Below, piece after piece: positions 34,552 through 42,372 of a stretch of 42,567 bases of DNA. The position numbers and the translations under genes are program-made. Source of the stretch: Clostridia bacterium (GTDB lineage Bacteria > Bacillota > Clostridia > Christensenellales > CAG-138); assembly GCA_017545535.1 (NCBI GenBank), contig JAFWMS010000026.1, positions 1 to 42,567 of the forward strand. Direction: 5' to 3'. The first letter of the stretch is position 1. The number at the start of each line of letters is the position of its first letter. The notes under the pieces were generated by a model. That model was not told where the DNA came from. It searched no databases and worked only from the letters and a program-made list of their open reading frames with translations.

Positions 34552-34987
34552 AAAATGGTTTTCGCTGTTGTTGGTGGGGCTGCTGACGCTGCCGCTGCTG
34601 TTGGGCTGCGGGAGCGGCGGCGCTTCGGACGTGGATATCGACCTGAGCCGGATGAATCCGAACATGCGCTACGCCGAGATCACCCAGGTGTCCCAGGACC
34701 CGGCGAAGTACGTGGGGAAGACCGCCCGGCTGGTGGGGTATTTTCGGCCCTATCCCGACGGGGACAAGAACGGCACCTATACCACGGGCCGGATCGCTCT
34801 GGAGATGCCGGATCAGGCGGGCTGTTGTGCGGCGGTGGTGGAGTTCGTGCTGAAGGATCCGGAGGGGACGAAGCTGCCCGCCGTGGGCACGGAGGTGACT
34901 GTGGTCGGGGTGCTGGAGACCTACACCCAGGACGGGATCGTCCGCTGCCAGTTCACTGATGCAACCATGAAGAAGTCGTCGCACTGA
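34544..34987 (+). CDS. Small OB-fold-like lipoprotein of the metal importer operon
   Basis: A 147-residue lipoprotein: signal with lipobox LLLGC (Cys22), then ~120 residues of beta-rich sequence (YVGKTARLVGYFRP, AAVVEFVL, GTEVTVVGVLETYT) resembling an OB-fold. There are no His/Cys clusters for metal storage, apart from the pair GCC. GTG start with GGAGG 8 nt upstream inside the permease gene, and the 8-nt overlap shows it is translated with the importer. Lipoproteins of this type accompany Zn/Mn operons in Clostridia, but the role is unknown. Confidence 0.75.
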   Translation: MGKKWFSLLLVGLLTLPLLLGCGSGGASDVDIDLSRMNPNMRYAEITQVSQDPAKYVGKTARLVGYFRPYPDGDKNGTYTTGRIALEMPDQAGCCAAVVEFVLKDPEGTKLPAVGTEVTVVGVLETYTQDGIVRCQFTDATMKKSSH

Positions 34988-35002
34988 CGACATGTAAAAA
35001 CG

Positions 35003-35202
35003 AAGCCCCGGGCGTGGCCCTGGGGCTTTCCTTTTTATTTTCGGTGAAAAGGGAAAAAGTGCCAAAAAAGAAAAGCACAAAAGGATTATGGATAATGCTG
35101 AAGAAACGAGTTGGGAAAAAGCCCATGTCTTTCCCGTGGGCTTCTCTTTTTTCGGTTCCTTTTTCTTCTTCACCTGAAGAGAAAAAAGGAACAAGAGGAA
35201 AA
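35003..35202. repeat. Terminator and tandem composite hairpin elements, copies 4 and 5
   Basis: AAGCCCC/GGGGCTT with TTTCCTTTTT tail (35003-35036) ends the metal operon. It is followed by a TTTTCGGTGAAAA-type hairpin (35038-35066), then a second unit: AAGCCCATG/CGTGGGCTT with a TTTTTT tail (about 35117-35150) and GGTTCCTTTTTCTTC/GAAGAGAAAAAAGGAAC (35152-35191). No gene is present between 34988 and 35208. The layout repeats that of copies 1-3. Confidence 0.65.
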
Positions 35203-35208
35203 TAGTCT

Positions 35209-36609
35209 TTACCGCTCGTCCACGATGTTCCGGAGCCAGTTGCCCTGCTTGACGAAGTAGTACCCGAAGAGGGCCTTCAAGCCCTCCGTGGCGGTGACGG
35301 CAGCGTAGCAGACCACGAAGGGCAGCGCCGTGAACCGGCAGAGCCCGAAGGCCAGGGGGATGCACACGCACCAGACGAAGCTGCAGTCGTAGACCATGGT
35401 GAGCCGGGTCAGCCCCCCGGACCGGAGCGTGAAATAGCAGGCGTTGGTGTAGGCGTGGACCGGCATGACAAGCGAGCTGATGAGGATCAGCATGGTGGCC
35501 ACATGCCGCACCTCCTCCGTGGTATTGTAGAGCCGGGGATACACTCCCGCCGTGGCCGCCAGCAGCCCGCCGATGGCGAAGCAGCACAGGATGGAGAACG
35601 CGGTCAACCTGGTGTTGGTGTCCTTCGCCTTCTCCATCTCTCCGGCCCCCAGCAAATTCCCCACCACGATGCCGATGGAGGAGCCCAGGGACATGAACAC
35701 GATGTTGAACAGCATGGATATGGTGTTGGAGATGTTGATCCCCGCCACCACCGCCAGGCCCCGGGTGGAGTAGATCTGCACCAGCGTTGTCTGTCCCGAG
35801 GACCAAAACGCCTCGTTGAGCAGCAGCGGCATCCCCTTCTTAAGGATGGTCCCTGCAAGCGCCCCGGGCACCTTCACCGTCCGGTACAGCCCGACAACAA
35901 AGGGGTGGCCCTTGGGGTTCAGGTGGGTGAACAGCAGGATGATGGCAAGCTCCACGAACCGGGAGAGGACCGTGGCCCAGGCCGCGCCCACCACGCCCAG
36001 CTTCGGCGCCCCGAAGTGGCCGTAGATGAGGATCCAGTTCCCCATTAAGTTCACCAGCACCGCCGCGATGCCGGCCCCCATGGGCAACGTGGTGCTGGCC
36101 GTCTCCCGCAGTGTGGAAGCGTACGCCTGGGACAGGGCGTACACCGGCAGTCCGATGAGCGCCACGGCCAGGTACGCCTTGGCGCACCGGAGCGTCATAG
36201 TCAGATCCCCCTGCTCGCTGCCCTGATGCAGGAACAGAGAGAGCAGCGGCTCGTCGAAGATCCGCAGCGCAAGCACCCCCAGGATGGACAGCAGCCCCAC
36301 CAACCACAGCTTGAACCGGAACACGTTTTGCACGCCCTCCAGATCCCGCTTGCCGGAGAACTGGGCCCCGTAGATGCCCGCACCGCTGAGGCCACCGAAC
36401 ACGCAGAGGTTGAATACAAAGATGAGCTGGTTGCAGATGGCCACGCCGGACATCTGCTCCGTGCCGATGCCGCCCACCATCAGATTGTCCAGCATGTTCA
36501 CAAAGCTGGTGATGCCGTTTTGGATCATCACCGGCAGGGCGATGGTCAGCACCAGCTTGTAGAACGCTCTATCCCCGATATACTTTTCCTTGAATCGCTG
36601 CAACCTCAT
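35209..36609 (-). CDS. MATE family efflux transporter
   Basis: A 466-residue membrane protein of twelve helices in two halves (DinF/NorM branch). Seen: ALPVMIQNGITSFVNMLDNLMVGGIGTEQMSGVA at the N-terminus with the family's conserved Asn and Gly residues, and the equivalent second-half LNEAFWSSGQTTLVQIYS. A cation-driven exporter of drugs or metabolites. Its ATG lies 9 nt after the -10 box with no ribosome site, predicting a leaderless mRNA. Confidence 0.92.
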   Translation of the reverse strand: MRLQRFKEKYIGDRAFYKLVLTIALPVMIQNGITSFVNMLDNLMVGGIGTEQMSGVAICNQLIFVFNLCVFGGLSGAGIYGAQFSGKRDLEGVQNVFRFKLWLVGLLSILGVLALRIFDEPLLSLFLHQGSEQGDLTMTLRCAKAYLAVALIGLPVYALSQAYASTLRETASTTLPMGAGIAAVLVNLMGNWILIYGHFGAPKLGVVGAAWATVLSRFVELAIILLFTHLNPKGHPFVVGLYRTVKVPGALAGTILKKGMPLLLNEAFWSSGQTTLVQIYSTRGLAVVAGINISNTISMLFNIVFMSLGSSIGIVVGNLLGAGEMEKAKDTNTRLTAFSILCCFAIGGLLAATAGVYPRLYNTTEEVRHVATMLILISSLVMPVHAYTNACYFTLRSGGLTRLTMVYDCSFVWCVCIPLAFGLCRFTALPFVVCYAAVTATEGLKALFGYYFVKQGNWLRNIVDER

Positions 36610-36617
36610 AGACAGGC

Positions 36618-36646
36618 ATCATACCCCATTTTCATCCGAATTGCAA
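36618..36646 (-). promoter_or_regulatory. Promoter of the MATE gene, leaderless type
   Basis: Minus strand TTGCAA (36641-36646), 17 nt, TATGAT (36618-36623). Eight bases separate the -10 box and the ATG at 36609, so +1 lies about two bases before the start codon. Confidence 0.6.
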
Positions 36647-36649
36647 CTA

Positions 36650-36970
36650 TGAATCCATAGATATGCCATTTTTGAGCATGGCGAAGGATGGCCAGGCCAT
36701 GTTTTGCCATATGGAAGATGGCAAAGAAAAAGAACAGGAAAAAGAATAAGAAGATGAAAAAGAAAAGGAAGATGAACAGGAACATGATCCAAGATGTGTG
36801 TGTGTCTATGGGCGCACACACACGGGGGGAGAGGCCGGCCCTTTCCTCCTCTTTGAAATATGAACGGATTATCGGAGGCACGGGCCCCCTTTCTGGGGTA
36901 TGCTGTATCCGGGGTCAGAAATATACGAGGAGGACGAAGGACCCTCGTCCATGGGCGGGGGAAAGGAACT
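36650..36970. other. Gene-free stretch with odd composition
   Basis: About 320 bases. 36661-36727 has six interspersed GCCAT/ATGGC motifs, including a TTGCCAT/ATGGCAA hairpin. 36716-36790 is an almost pure A/G run on the plus strand. 36796-36823 is a GTGTGTGTG/CACACACAC hairpin. 36880-36930 has G/C-rich dyads around TATGCT and TATACG. No convincing gene or promoter in it; a Lys-rich frame (from 36718) is low complexity. Confidence 0.5.
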
Positions 36971-37294
36971 ATGAACGGGATCATCACCATTCTATGCGCC
37001 CTGCTGGGCAGCGGCGCGGCCACGGCGCTGGTGAACGCGCTGTTGGAGCGGCGGGCTCTGGCGCGCCGGACGGAGACGGGGGAGAGCCAGGGCATGCGCT
37101 GGCTGCTGCAGGATCGGCTGGAGCAGCAGGCCCTTGGGTATCTTGCCCAGGGCGCCATCAGCTACGAGGAGCTTAGGAACTGGAACCGGGGCCATCAAAT
37201 CTATCACGAGCTGCTGGGCGGCAACGGGGATCTGACCGGCCTCAAAGCGGAACTGACGAAACTTTTGTACACAAAGGAGGAACACGATGGATAG
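36971..37294 (+). CDS. Phage-type small protein next to a holin
   Basis: A 107-residue protein with one N-terminal membrane segment (GIITILCALLGSGAATALVNAL) and a helical, charged C-terminus (QGMRWLLQDRLEQQALGYLAQGAISYEELRNWNRGHQIYHELLGGNG). This resembles the small protein found just before the holin in many clostridial prophage lysis modules, judged by recalled family likeness and not by a search. It overlaps the holin-like gene by 8 nt, and there is AAAGGA before its ATG. No other phage genes surround it, so it is a remnant or a domesticated pair. Confidence 0.6.
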   Translation: MNGIITILCALLGSGAATALVNALLERRALARRTETGESQGMRWLLQDRLEQQALGYLAQGAISYEELRNWNRGHQIYHELLGGNGDLTGLKAELTKLLYTKEEHDG

Positions 37295-37565
37295 CTTTTT
37301 TACCTGGACCGATCTTATGACCTACGGCGGCGCGGTGATGGCCGTGCTCATCATCACCGAATTCACCAAGGACCTGCCCGGCATCCGCCGCCTGTCCACC
37401 CGGCTGTGGGCGTACCTGGTGGCCCTGGTGATCCTGCTGGCGGCGGCCATCTTCACCGGGGACAGCCTCCGGGCGGAGGACGTGCTGCTTTGCTTCATCA
37501 ACGGGGTCATCGTGGCCATGGCGGCGGTGGGCAGCTACCATTCCGTCCAGGAGCAGATGGAGTAG
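37287..37565 (+). CDS. Holin-like small membrane protein
   Basis: A 92-residue protein with three likely membrane segments (about residues 13-30, 38-56, 66-83) and a short acidic tail. Features match phage holins of the clostridial type: a GXXMAVLIITEFTK first segment, a basic turn with RRLSTRLWAYLVAL and a final helix ending VGSYHSVQEQME. AAGGAGG stands before the ATG. Placed behind the 107-residue protein, with no endolysin adjacent. Confidence 0.6.
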   Translation: MDSFFTWTDLMTYGGAVMAVLIITEFTKDLPGIRRLSTRLWAYLVALVILLAAAIFTGDSLRAEDVLLCFINGVIVAMAAVGSYHSVQEQME

Positions 37566-37615
37566 GGCTGCCCAAAGGGGCCGGACCGATCCGTTTTGCA
37601 TGAGACCGGCCGGCA

Positions 37616-37646
37616 GAAATGGCGCTCCCGGGCGCCATTTCTTCTA
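37616..37646 (+). terminator. Terminator of the holin-like pair
   Basis: Stem AAATGGCGC/GCGCCATTT with a 6-nt loop and CTTCT tail, 50 nt after the stop codon. Confidence 0.7.
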
Positions 37647-37684
37647 TCCCTTGGGGCGCGCGCACCCGGTGGCAGGAGCCCATC

Positions 37685-37713
37685 TTGCGCCTTCGGGGAA
37701 AAGACGGTATACT
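37685..37713 (+). promoter_or_regulatory. Promoter of the alpha/beta hydrolase gene
   Basis: TTGCGC (37685-37690), 17 nt, TATACT (37708-37713). Here a normal leader of ~27 nt with GGAGG follows. Confidence 0.6.
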
Positions 37714-37740
37714 GGATCCACAATACGATCGGAGGTCTCC

Positions 37741-38664
37741 ATGCTCATCCTTGCCCTTCTGCTGCTTTTGCTGCTGGCCGCTTCCTTCGGCGTCTACCGC
37801 TTCGTGCTCTATTCCCCCCTGGGCGCGCAAAACGTGCCCCAGCACCTGCCCACGGGGGAGCAGTACGACCCGAAGCACGATCTCATGGTCAGCCTCATCG
37901 AGGAGCTCCTTGCCCTGCCCCATGAGCGGGTGCACATCACCTCCCGGGATGGGCTGAAACTGGCAGGGGACTGGTACCCCGGCCAACCGGGCCGCCCGGT
38001 CCACATCTGCTGCCACGGCTATCGGGGCCTGGGCGTCCGGGATTTCTGCGGCGGGGCCCAAAGTCTGCTTGCCCGGGGCGACGGCGTGCTTCTCATCCAC
38101 GAGCGGGCCCAGGGGGACAGCCAGGGCCATACCATGACCTTCGGCATCCGGGAGCGGGAGGACGTGGCCCAGTGGGCGGAATACTGCGCCGAGCGTTTCC
38201 CCGGCACGCCCCTCTTCCTTCACGGCATCAGCATGGGCGCCGCCACTGTCCTCATGACCTCGGCCCTGCCCCTGCCTGCGGCGGTGAAGGGCATCCTGGC
38301 CGACTGCCCCTACGACGTGCCCAAGGACATCATCGTCCTGACGGCAAAGAAGCATGCCGGTCCTCTGGCCGGGCTTCTGTGGCCCTTTTTGACGGTCGGC
38401 GCCTTCCTCTTCGGCAATGGCCTCCGCTTTGGGAACGTCTGCTGCCATGAGGCCGTGAAGCACGCCAACGTCCCCATCCTGATCGTCCACGGGGAGGACG
38501 ACCGCTTCGTCCCCGCCTACATGTCCGAGCCCATGGCCGCCGCCAACCCCATCCTGGTCACCCGCGTCACCTTCGCGGGCGCCGGCCACGGCATGAGCTA
38601 TCTCGTGGATACGCCCCGGTATCAGGCCATGACGGAGGACTTTCTGAACGCATGCCTGCGGTAG
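37741..38664 (+). CDS. Membrane-anchored alpha/beta hydrolase
   Basis: A 307-residue protein with one N-terminal membrane helix (LILALLLLLLLAASFGVYRF), then an alpha/beta-hydrolase fold: oxyanion region CCHGYRGLG (near residue 82), nucleophile elbow HGISMGAAT (Ser near 163), acid HGEDDRFVP (near 253) and catalytic His in GAGHGMSY (near 286). Family 'alpha/beta hydrolase, YqkD/FrsA-like' in Bacillota. The substrate is unknown. The start at 37741 has CGGAGG six bases upstream. A short hairpin CAGCGA/TCGCTG (38742-38758) with a weak T tail follows it and may end the transcript. Confidence 0.88.
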   Translation: MLILALLLLLLLAASFGVYRFVLYSPLGAQNVPQHLPTGEQYDPKHDLMVSLIEELLALPHERVHITSRDGLKLAGDWYPGQPGRPVHICCHGYRGLGVRDFCGGAQSLLARGDGVLLIHERAQGDSQGHTMTFGIREREDVAQWAEYCAERFPGTPLFLHGISMGAATVLMTSALPLPAAVKGILADCPYDVPKDIIVLTAKKHAGPLAGLLWPFLTVGAFLFGNGLRFGNVCCHEAVKHANVPILIVHGEDDRFVPAYMSEPMAAANPILVTRVTFAGAGHGMSYLVDTPRYQAMTEDFLNACLR

Positions 38665-38741
38665 ACAGGGCCTCGGGTCTATGAAAAAACTCCGAAGGGA
38701 TTGCGCTTTCGCAAGCGATATGATAAGCTTTTTCTGTGACG

Positions 38742-38763
38742 CAGCGAGAGCATCGCTGTTTCA
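38742..38763 (+). terminator. Weak hairpin after the hydrolase gene
   Basis: CAGCGA-GAGCA-TCGCTG then TTTC. It is preceded by another small hairpin CGCTT/AAGCG (38704-38717). It may be a weak terminator or a processed leader of the next gene. Confidence 0.4.
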
Positions 38764-38805
38764 GATATCCTGGGGATGCACCCATACAAAAAAGGAGGAA
38801 CCAAC

Positions 38806-39543
38806 ATGAAGAAACTCATATCCCTCATTCTTGTGATATTGCTGATCTGCATGGCGATTCCCACGATGGCGGAGGAGGAAGTCACTGGCGACTGGTACCT
38901 GAAGACCATGAAGATGGGCGATCAGGAGTATGATGCCGCCTCCATCGGCTATGTGATTCAAATGACTCTGAATGAGGACGGCAGCGTGGTCATGGCCATG
39001 CCCGAACAGGAACCGGAGACGGGCACCTGGGTCCTGGACGGCGACAAGATCACCGTGACCATCGATGACGATCCCGTGGAAGGCACCGTGTCTGAAGGCG
39101 CGATTGTTTTGGAGCAGGACGGCGGGGAGATGGTCTTCACTCGGGACGAGGTATCCACGATCACCCTGGCGGAGGTGAAAGCCGCCGAAAGCGCTGAGGA
39201 ATTCTATGGCAACTGGACCAGCGTCTATGTGGAGATGGAGGGCATGGTGATGGAGATCGCCGTTGTCGGCATGGGGGTCCCCAGCGTTGCCATCTCTGAA
39301 GACGGCATGAAGTTTTTCGATGAGGAGGATGGGACGCTGACGCTCATTCTCAAGATGAACAAGCTGGATGCGCCCGTCTTTGCAGAGGGCAAGCTCACCG
39401 CCAAGGCGGCCGCGGACGCGCTGAATCCCGATTTCTCCGTCGATGGGGAACTGTTGGAGGATGGGATGCTTAAGCTGACGTTGATCTCCAGCGACAGCCC
39501 TATGGTCCTCTATTTCACCCCCGCTGAACCTGCCGCCGAATAA
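38806..39543 (+). CDS. Secreted protein, lipocalin-like repeats
   Basis: A 245-residue exported protein: Sec signal MKKLISLILVILLICMAIPTMA with a cut before EEEV, then two similar beta modules of ~100 residues (GDWYLKTMKMGDQEYDAASIG... and GNWTSVYVEMEGMVMEIAVVG...), both of the type G-x-W followed by alternating Gly/Val strands, as in lipocalin-like or DUF-type secreted Clostridia proteins. Very acidic, no Cys. The start at 38806 is chosen over 38776 because of GGAGG seven bases upstream. Function unknown. Confidence 0.75.
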   Translation: MKKLISLILVILLICMAIPTMAEEEVTGDWYLKTMKMGDQEYDAASIGYVIQMTLNEDGSVVMAMPEQEPETGTWVLDGDKITVTIDDDPVEGTVSEGAIVLEQDGGEMVFTRDEVSTITLAEVKAAESAEEFYGNWTSVYVEMEGMVMEIAVVGMGVPSVAISEDGMKFFDEEDGTLTLILKMNKLDAPVFAEGKLTAKAAADALNPDFSVDGELLEDGMLKLTLISSDSPMVLYFTPAEPAAE

Positions 39544-39605
39544 AGCCATCACGGGAGCGGGGGAAAACGGCTGCTCGCCTCCCAGGCGGACGGCACTCAA
39601 AAAAG

Positions 39606-39637
39606 GAACCCACGCCGCGCACGGCGTGGGTTTTTCT
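39606..39637. terminator. Bidirectional terminator
   Basis: Stem CCCACGCCG/CGGCGTGGG with a 4-nt loop and a T5 tail (plus strand) and AAAAAAGGAA (minus strand T-run), between convergent genes. Confidence 0.9.
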
Positions 39638-39643
39638 TTCCGT

Positions 39644-40381
39644 TCAATATCGCTTCACGAACTCCGCCTCTATGTCCGACAGCATCCCCTCCAAAGGGGC
39701 CGCGGCGCCGATGGCCCGGGCGGTGAAGCGGTTGAGCTGGGGGAGGGACAGGGCGGTGAACCCGTTGACGGTGCAGCAGGCCGGATGGGTGCTGTCCTTT
39801 TGCCAGAAGGTGTGGCCCGGGGCCAGGCCCAGCCGGGGCAGCTCCTTCAAAAAGGCGCCCCGGTCCTCCACGGATAAAAAGCACATGGTCAGCGTCACCC
39901 GCCGGACGGAATCCACGTCCCCGCCCTTCTTGCGCATGGCCTCGATGTAGACCGCATTCTCCACGGACTGGAGCCGGGCGTCGTCCGGGTATAAAAACCG
40001 GTAGTAGGTGGTGAAGTGGGGCTCGGAGGCGTGGGCACACGTGATGGCCAGGGAGCCGAAATCCCGGCAGATGGCGGAGGCCTGCTGGATCACATCCGCC
40101 TCGGCGGCGTAGAAATACAACGTCCGCAGGGTGTCGGTGTACACGCTCCCCACGTGGATGGCCCGGCCCTCCAGCTCGTCGATGAGCCGGTGACGCAGGC
40201 TACGGAACCGGTACTGCTCCATGCTGCTGAACCCCTTGGCGAAGGGGTCCTTGGGGGCCACGCACACGTAGACCAGCTGGGAATAGGAAAGCACGGGGAG
40301 CAGCTCCCAATACTGCATGTCCACCCGGAAGGTGGCCCGCTCCCCGTGTAATTCCCATTCGTATGTGAGCCAGTCCGTCAT
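39644..40381 (-). CDS. DUF695 plus RraB-like two-domain protein
   Basis: A 245-residue cytosolic protein. Residues 1-140 resemble DUF695 (WLTYEWELHGERATFRVD at the N-terminus). Residues ~150-230 contain SVRRVTLTMCFLSVEDRGAFLKELPRLG, which looks like the RNase E inhibitor RraB fold. It lies 9 nt after the AlaRS stop, so it is cotranscribed with alaS. The ribosome site is weak. The domain calls are from memory of family patterns; function unknown. Confidence 0.6.
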   Translation of the reverse strand: MTDWLTYEWELHGERATFRVDMQYWELLPVLSYSQLVYVCVAPKDPFAKGFSSMEQYRFRSLRHRLIDELEGRAIHVGSVYTDTLRTLYFYAAEADVIQQASAICRDFGSLAITCAHASEPHFTTYYRFLYPDDARLQSVENAVYIEAMRKKGGDVDSVRRVTLTMCFLSVEDRGAFLKELPRLGLAPGHTFWQKDSTHPACCTVNGFTALSLPQLNRFTARAIGAAAPLEGMLSDIEAEFVKRY

Positions 40382-40390
40382 GGCGCCGGC

Positions 40391-42184
40391 TTATTTCTCC
40401 AAAATGGCCTTGATGCGGCGAACGCCGGAGGAGGAGGCCTCCTCCTTCTTGATGACGAAGTGACCAAGGTCGCCGGTGTTCTGGGCGTGAGGCCCGCCGC
40501 AGATCTCCTTGCTGAAATCGCCCATGGTGTAGACCTTGACCCGCTCGCCGTACTTGCTCTCGAAGAGACCGATGGCACCCTGAGCTTTGGCCTCGGCCAC
40601 GGTCATCTCCTCGCAGGTGATGGGCATGTGCCGCCCGATCTGCTCGTTCACCAGATCCTCCACGGCCTTCAGCTCCTCCGGCGTCAGCTTCCGGGGGAAG
40701 CTGAAGTCGAAGCGGAGCCGCTCGGCAGTGATGTTGCTGCCCTTCTGGGAGATGGTGTCGTCGTTGAGCACCACCCGGAGGGCCTTGTGCAGCAGGTGGG
40801 TGGCGGAGTGGAGGGCGGTGGTGGCCTCCTGATGGTCCGCCAAGCCGCTCTTGAAGCGCTGGGTCGCGCCCGCCTGGGACTTCTTCTGGTGCTCGGCGAA
40901 GGCGGCGTGGAAGCCGTCCACGTCCACGGTGATGCCCTTCTCCTGGGCAAGCTCCATGGTGAGCTCGATGGGGAAGCCGTAGGTGTCGTACAGGTGGAAG
41001 GCGGAGATGCCGTCGATCTTGCCGTCCTGGGCGTTGGCGGCGGTCTTGTTGAACTCCTTGATGCCCTTCTTCAGGGTGTCGGCAAACCGGTTCTCCTCCC
41101 GCTTCAGCTCGGAGAGCACCTTCTCCCGGTTCTCCTCCAGCTCGGGGTAGATATCGCCGTACTGGTCGATGACCGCAGAGGCGATCTCCACGATGCCGTA
41201 CCGGGGGATGTTGAGCTGCATGGCGTAGCGGATGCTCCGCCGGATGAGCCGGCGCAGGATGTATCCCTGGTCCACGTTGGAGGGGGTCACGCCCCGCTGG
41301 TCGCCCAGGATGAAGGTGGCGCAGCGGATGTGGTCCGCAATGATGCGGAAGGCCTTCACCGTGGCGTCGCTTTCCTTATAAGAATGGTGGCTGAGCTTGC
41401 CGATGAGCTCGATGATGCCGGAGAAGGCGTCGGTGTCGAACACGCTCTCCACGCCCTGGAGCGTGGCGATGGTCCGATCGAGGCCCATGCCCGTGTCCAC
41501 GTTCTTTTGGGCAAGGGGCTCGAACTTCCCTTCGCCTACCTTATTATATTCCATGAACACGTTGTTCCAGATCTCCAGATACTTGCCGCAGTCGCAGCCG
41601 GCCTTGCAGTCAGGACCGCAGGCGGGGCGGCCGGTGTCGTAGAAGATCTCCGTGTCGGGGCCGCAGGGGCCGGTGAGCCCGGCGGGGCCCCACCAGTTAT
41701 TCTTCTTGGGCAGGTACACGATGTGGGAGGGGTCCGCGCCCATCTCCACCCAGCGGTCGTGGGAGACGGTGTCCCGGGGCGCGTCCGCGTCGCCTTCGAA
41801 GCAGGTGAAGGACAGCTTCTCCTTGGGGATGCCCAGCCACTTCTCGTCGGTGAGGAACTCCCAGCTCCAGGCGATGGACTCCTTCTTGAAGTAGTCGCCC
41901 AAGGACCAGTTGCCCAGCATCTCGAAGAAGGTGCAATGGGAGGTGTCGCCCACCTCGTCGATGTCGCCGGTGCGGACGCACTTCTGTACGTCGGTGAGCC
42001 GGGTGCCGGCGGGATGCTTCTGGCCCATGAGATAGGGGACCAGGGGATGCATGCCCGCGGTGGTGAAGAGCACCGTGGGATCGTTTTCGGGGATCAGGGA
42101 CGCGCTGGGGATCACCGCGTGGCCCTTGGAACGAAAGAAGTCCAGATACAGCTGCCGAAGCTCACGGCTGGACAGATTGCGCAT
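40391..42184 (-). CDS. alaS: Alanine-tRNA ligase, short form without the C-terminal domain
   Basis: A 597-residue enzyme. Catalytic core: LYLDFFRSKGHAVIPSAS, LFTTAGMHPLVPYL, CVRTGDIDEVGDTSHCTFFEMLGNWS and GMGLDRTIA. Editing domain: HSATHLLHKAL with zinc His residues and ICGGPHAQNTGDLG with Cys and His. The usual bacterial protein is ~870-880 residues; here the DHHA1/C-Ala region is absent and the frame ends naturally at RRIKAILEK. The CGG[T]H motif has Pro for Thr. Start at 42184, AGGAGGC seven bases upstream. No T-box leader is seen in the ~60-nt 5' region. Confidence 0.92.
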   Translation of the reverse strand: MRNLSSRELRQLYLDFFRSKGHAVIPSASLIPENDPTVLFTTAGMHPLVPYLMGQKHPAGTRLTDVQKCVRTGDIDEVGDTSHCTFFEMLGNWSLGDYFKKESIAWSWEFLTDEKWLGIPKEKLSFTCFEGDADAPRDTVSHDRWVEMGADPSHIVYLPKKNNWWGPAGLTGPCGPDTEIFYDTGRPACGPDCKAGCDCGKYLEIWNNVFMEYNKVGEGKFEPLAQKNVDTGMGLDRTIATLQGVESVFDTDAFSGIIELIGKLSHHSYKESDATVKAFRIIADHIRCATFILGDQRGVTPSNVDQGYILRRLIRRSIRYAMQLNIPRYGIVEIASAVIDQYGDIYPELEENREKVLSELKREENRFADTLKKGIKEFNKTAANAQDGKIDGISAFHLYDTYGFPIELTMELAQEKGITVDVDGFHAAFAEHQKKSQAGATQRFKSGLADHQEATTALHSATHLLHKALRVVLNDDTISQKGSNITAERLRFDFSFPRKLTPEELKAVEDLVNEQIGRHMPITCEEMTVAEAKAQGAIGLFESKYGERVKVYTMGDFSKEICGGPHAQNTGDLGHFVIKKEEASSSGVRRIKAILEK

Positions 42185-42226
42185 AGTTTGCCTCCTAAAA
42201 GCATAGTATAGAAAATAGTCGAAGAT

Positions 42227-42255
42227 ATTTTAACGAAAAGGCTTGCATTTGTCAA
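42227..42255 (-). promoter_or_regulatory. Promoter of alaS
   Basis: Minus strand TTGACA (42250-42255), 17 nt, TAAAAT (42227-42232), leaving a 36-nt leader with the ribosome binding site only. Confidence 0.75.
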
Positions 42256-42300
42256 TTTGATATAGTAAAATACTTTCCACTCCCCCCTAAAAGGGCGTCA

Positions 42301-42372
42301 AAAATCCCCCAAAAAGTTTTTGAGAAAAAAATAAAAAAAGGGGTTGACAAGCGAAGGGGTCGGAGGTATACT
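42301..42372 (+). promoter_or_regulatory. rRNA operon promoter with UP-like A-tract
   Basis: TTGACA (42344-42349), 17 nt, TATACT (42367-42372), preceded by A/T tracts (42311-42338) of UP-element type. This is the strongest promoter in the window, and it is divergent from alaS. Confidence 0.85.

Noticed and set aside
36718..37000. Lys/Arg-rich reading frame starting near 36718 or 36688
   Set aside because: Homopurine low-complexity codons (AAA/AAG/AGG), no ribosome site, and it runs over the start of the real 107-residue gene in another frame.
42185..42290. T-box leader before alaS
   Set aside because: The leader is only ~36 nt and the conserved T-box string is missing.
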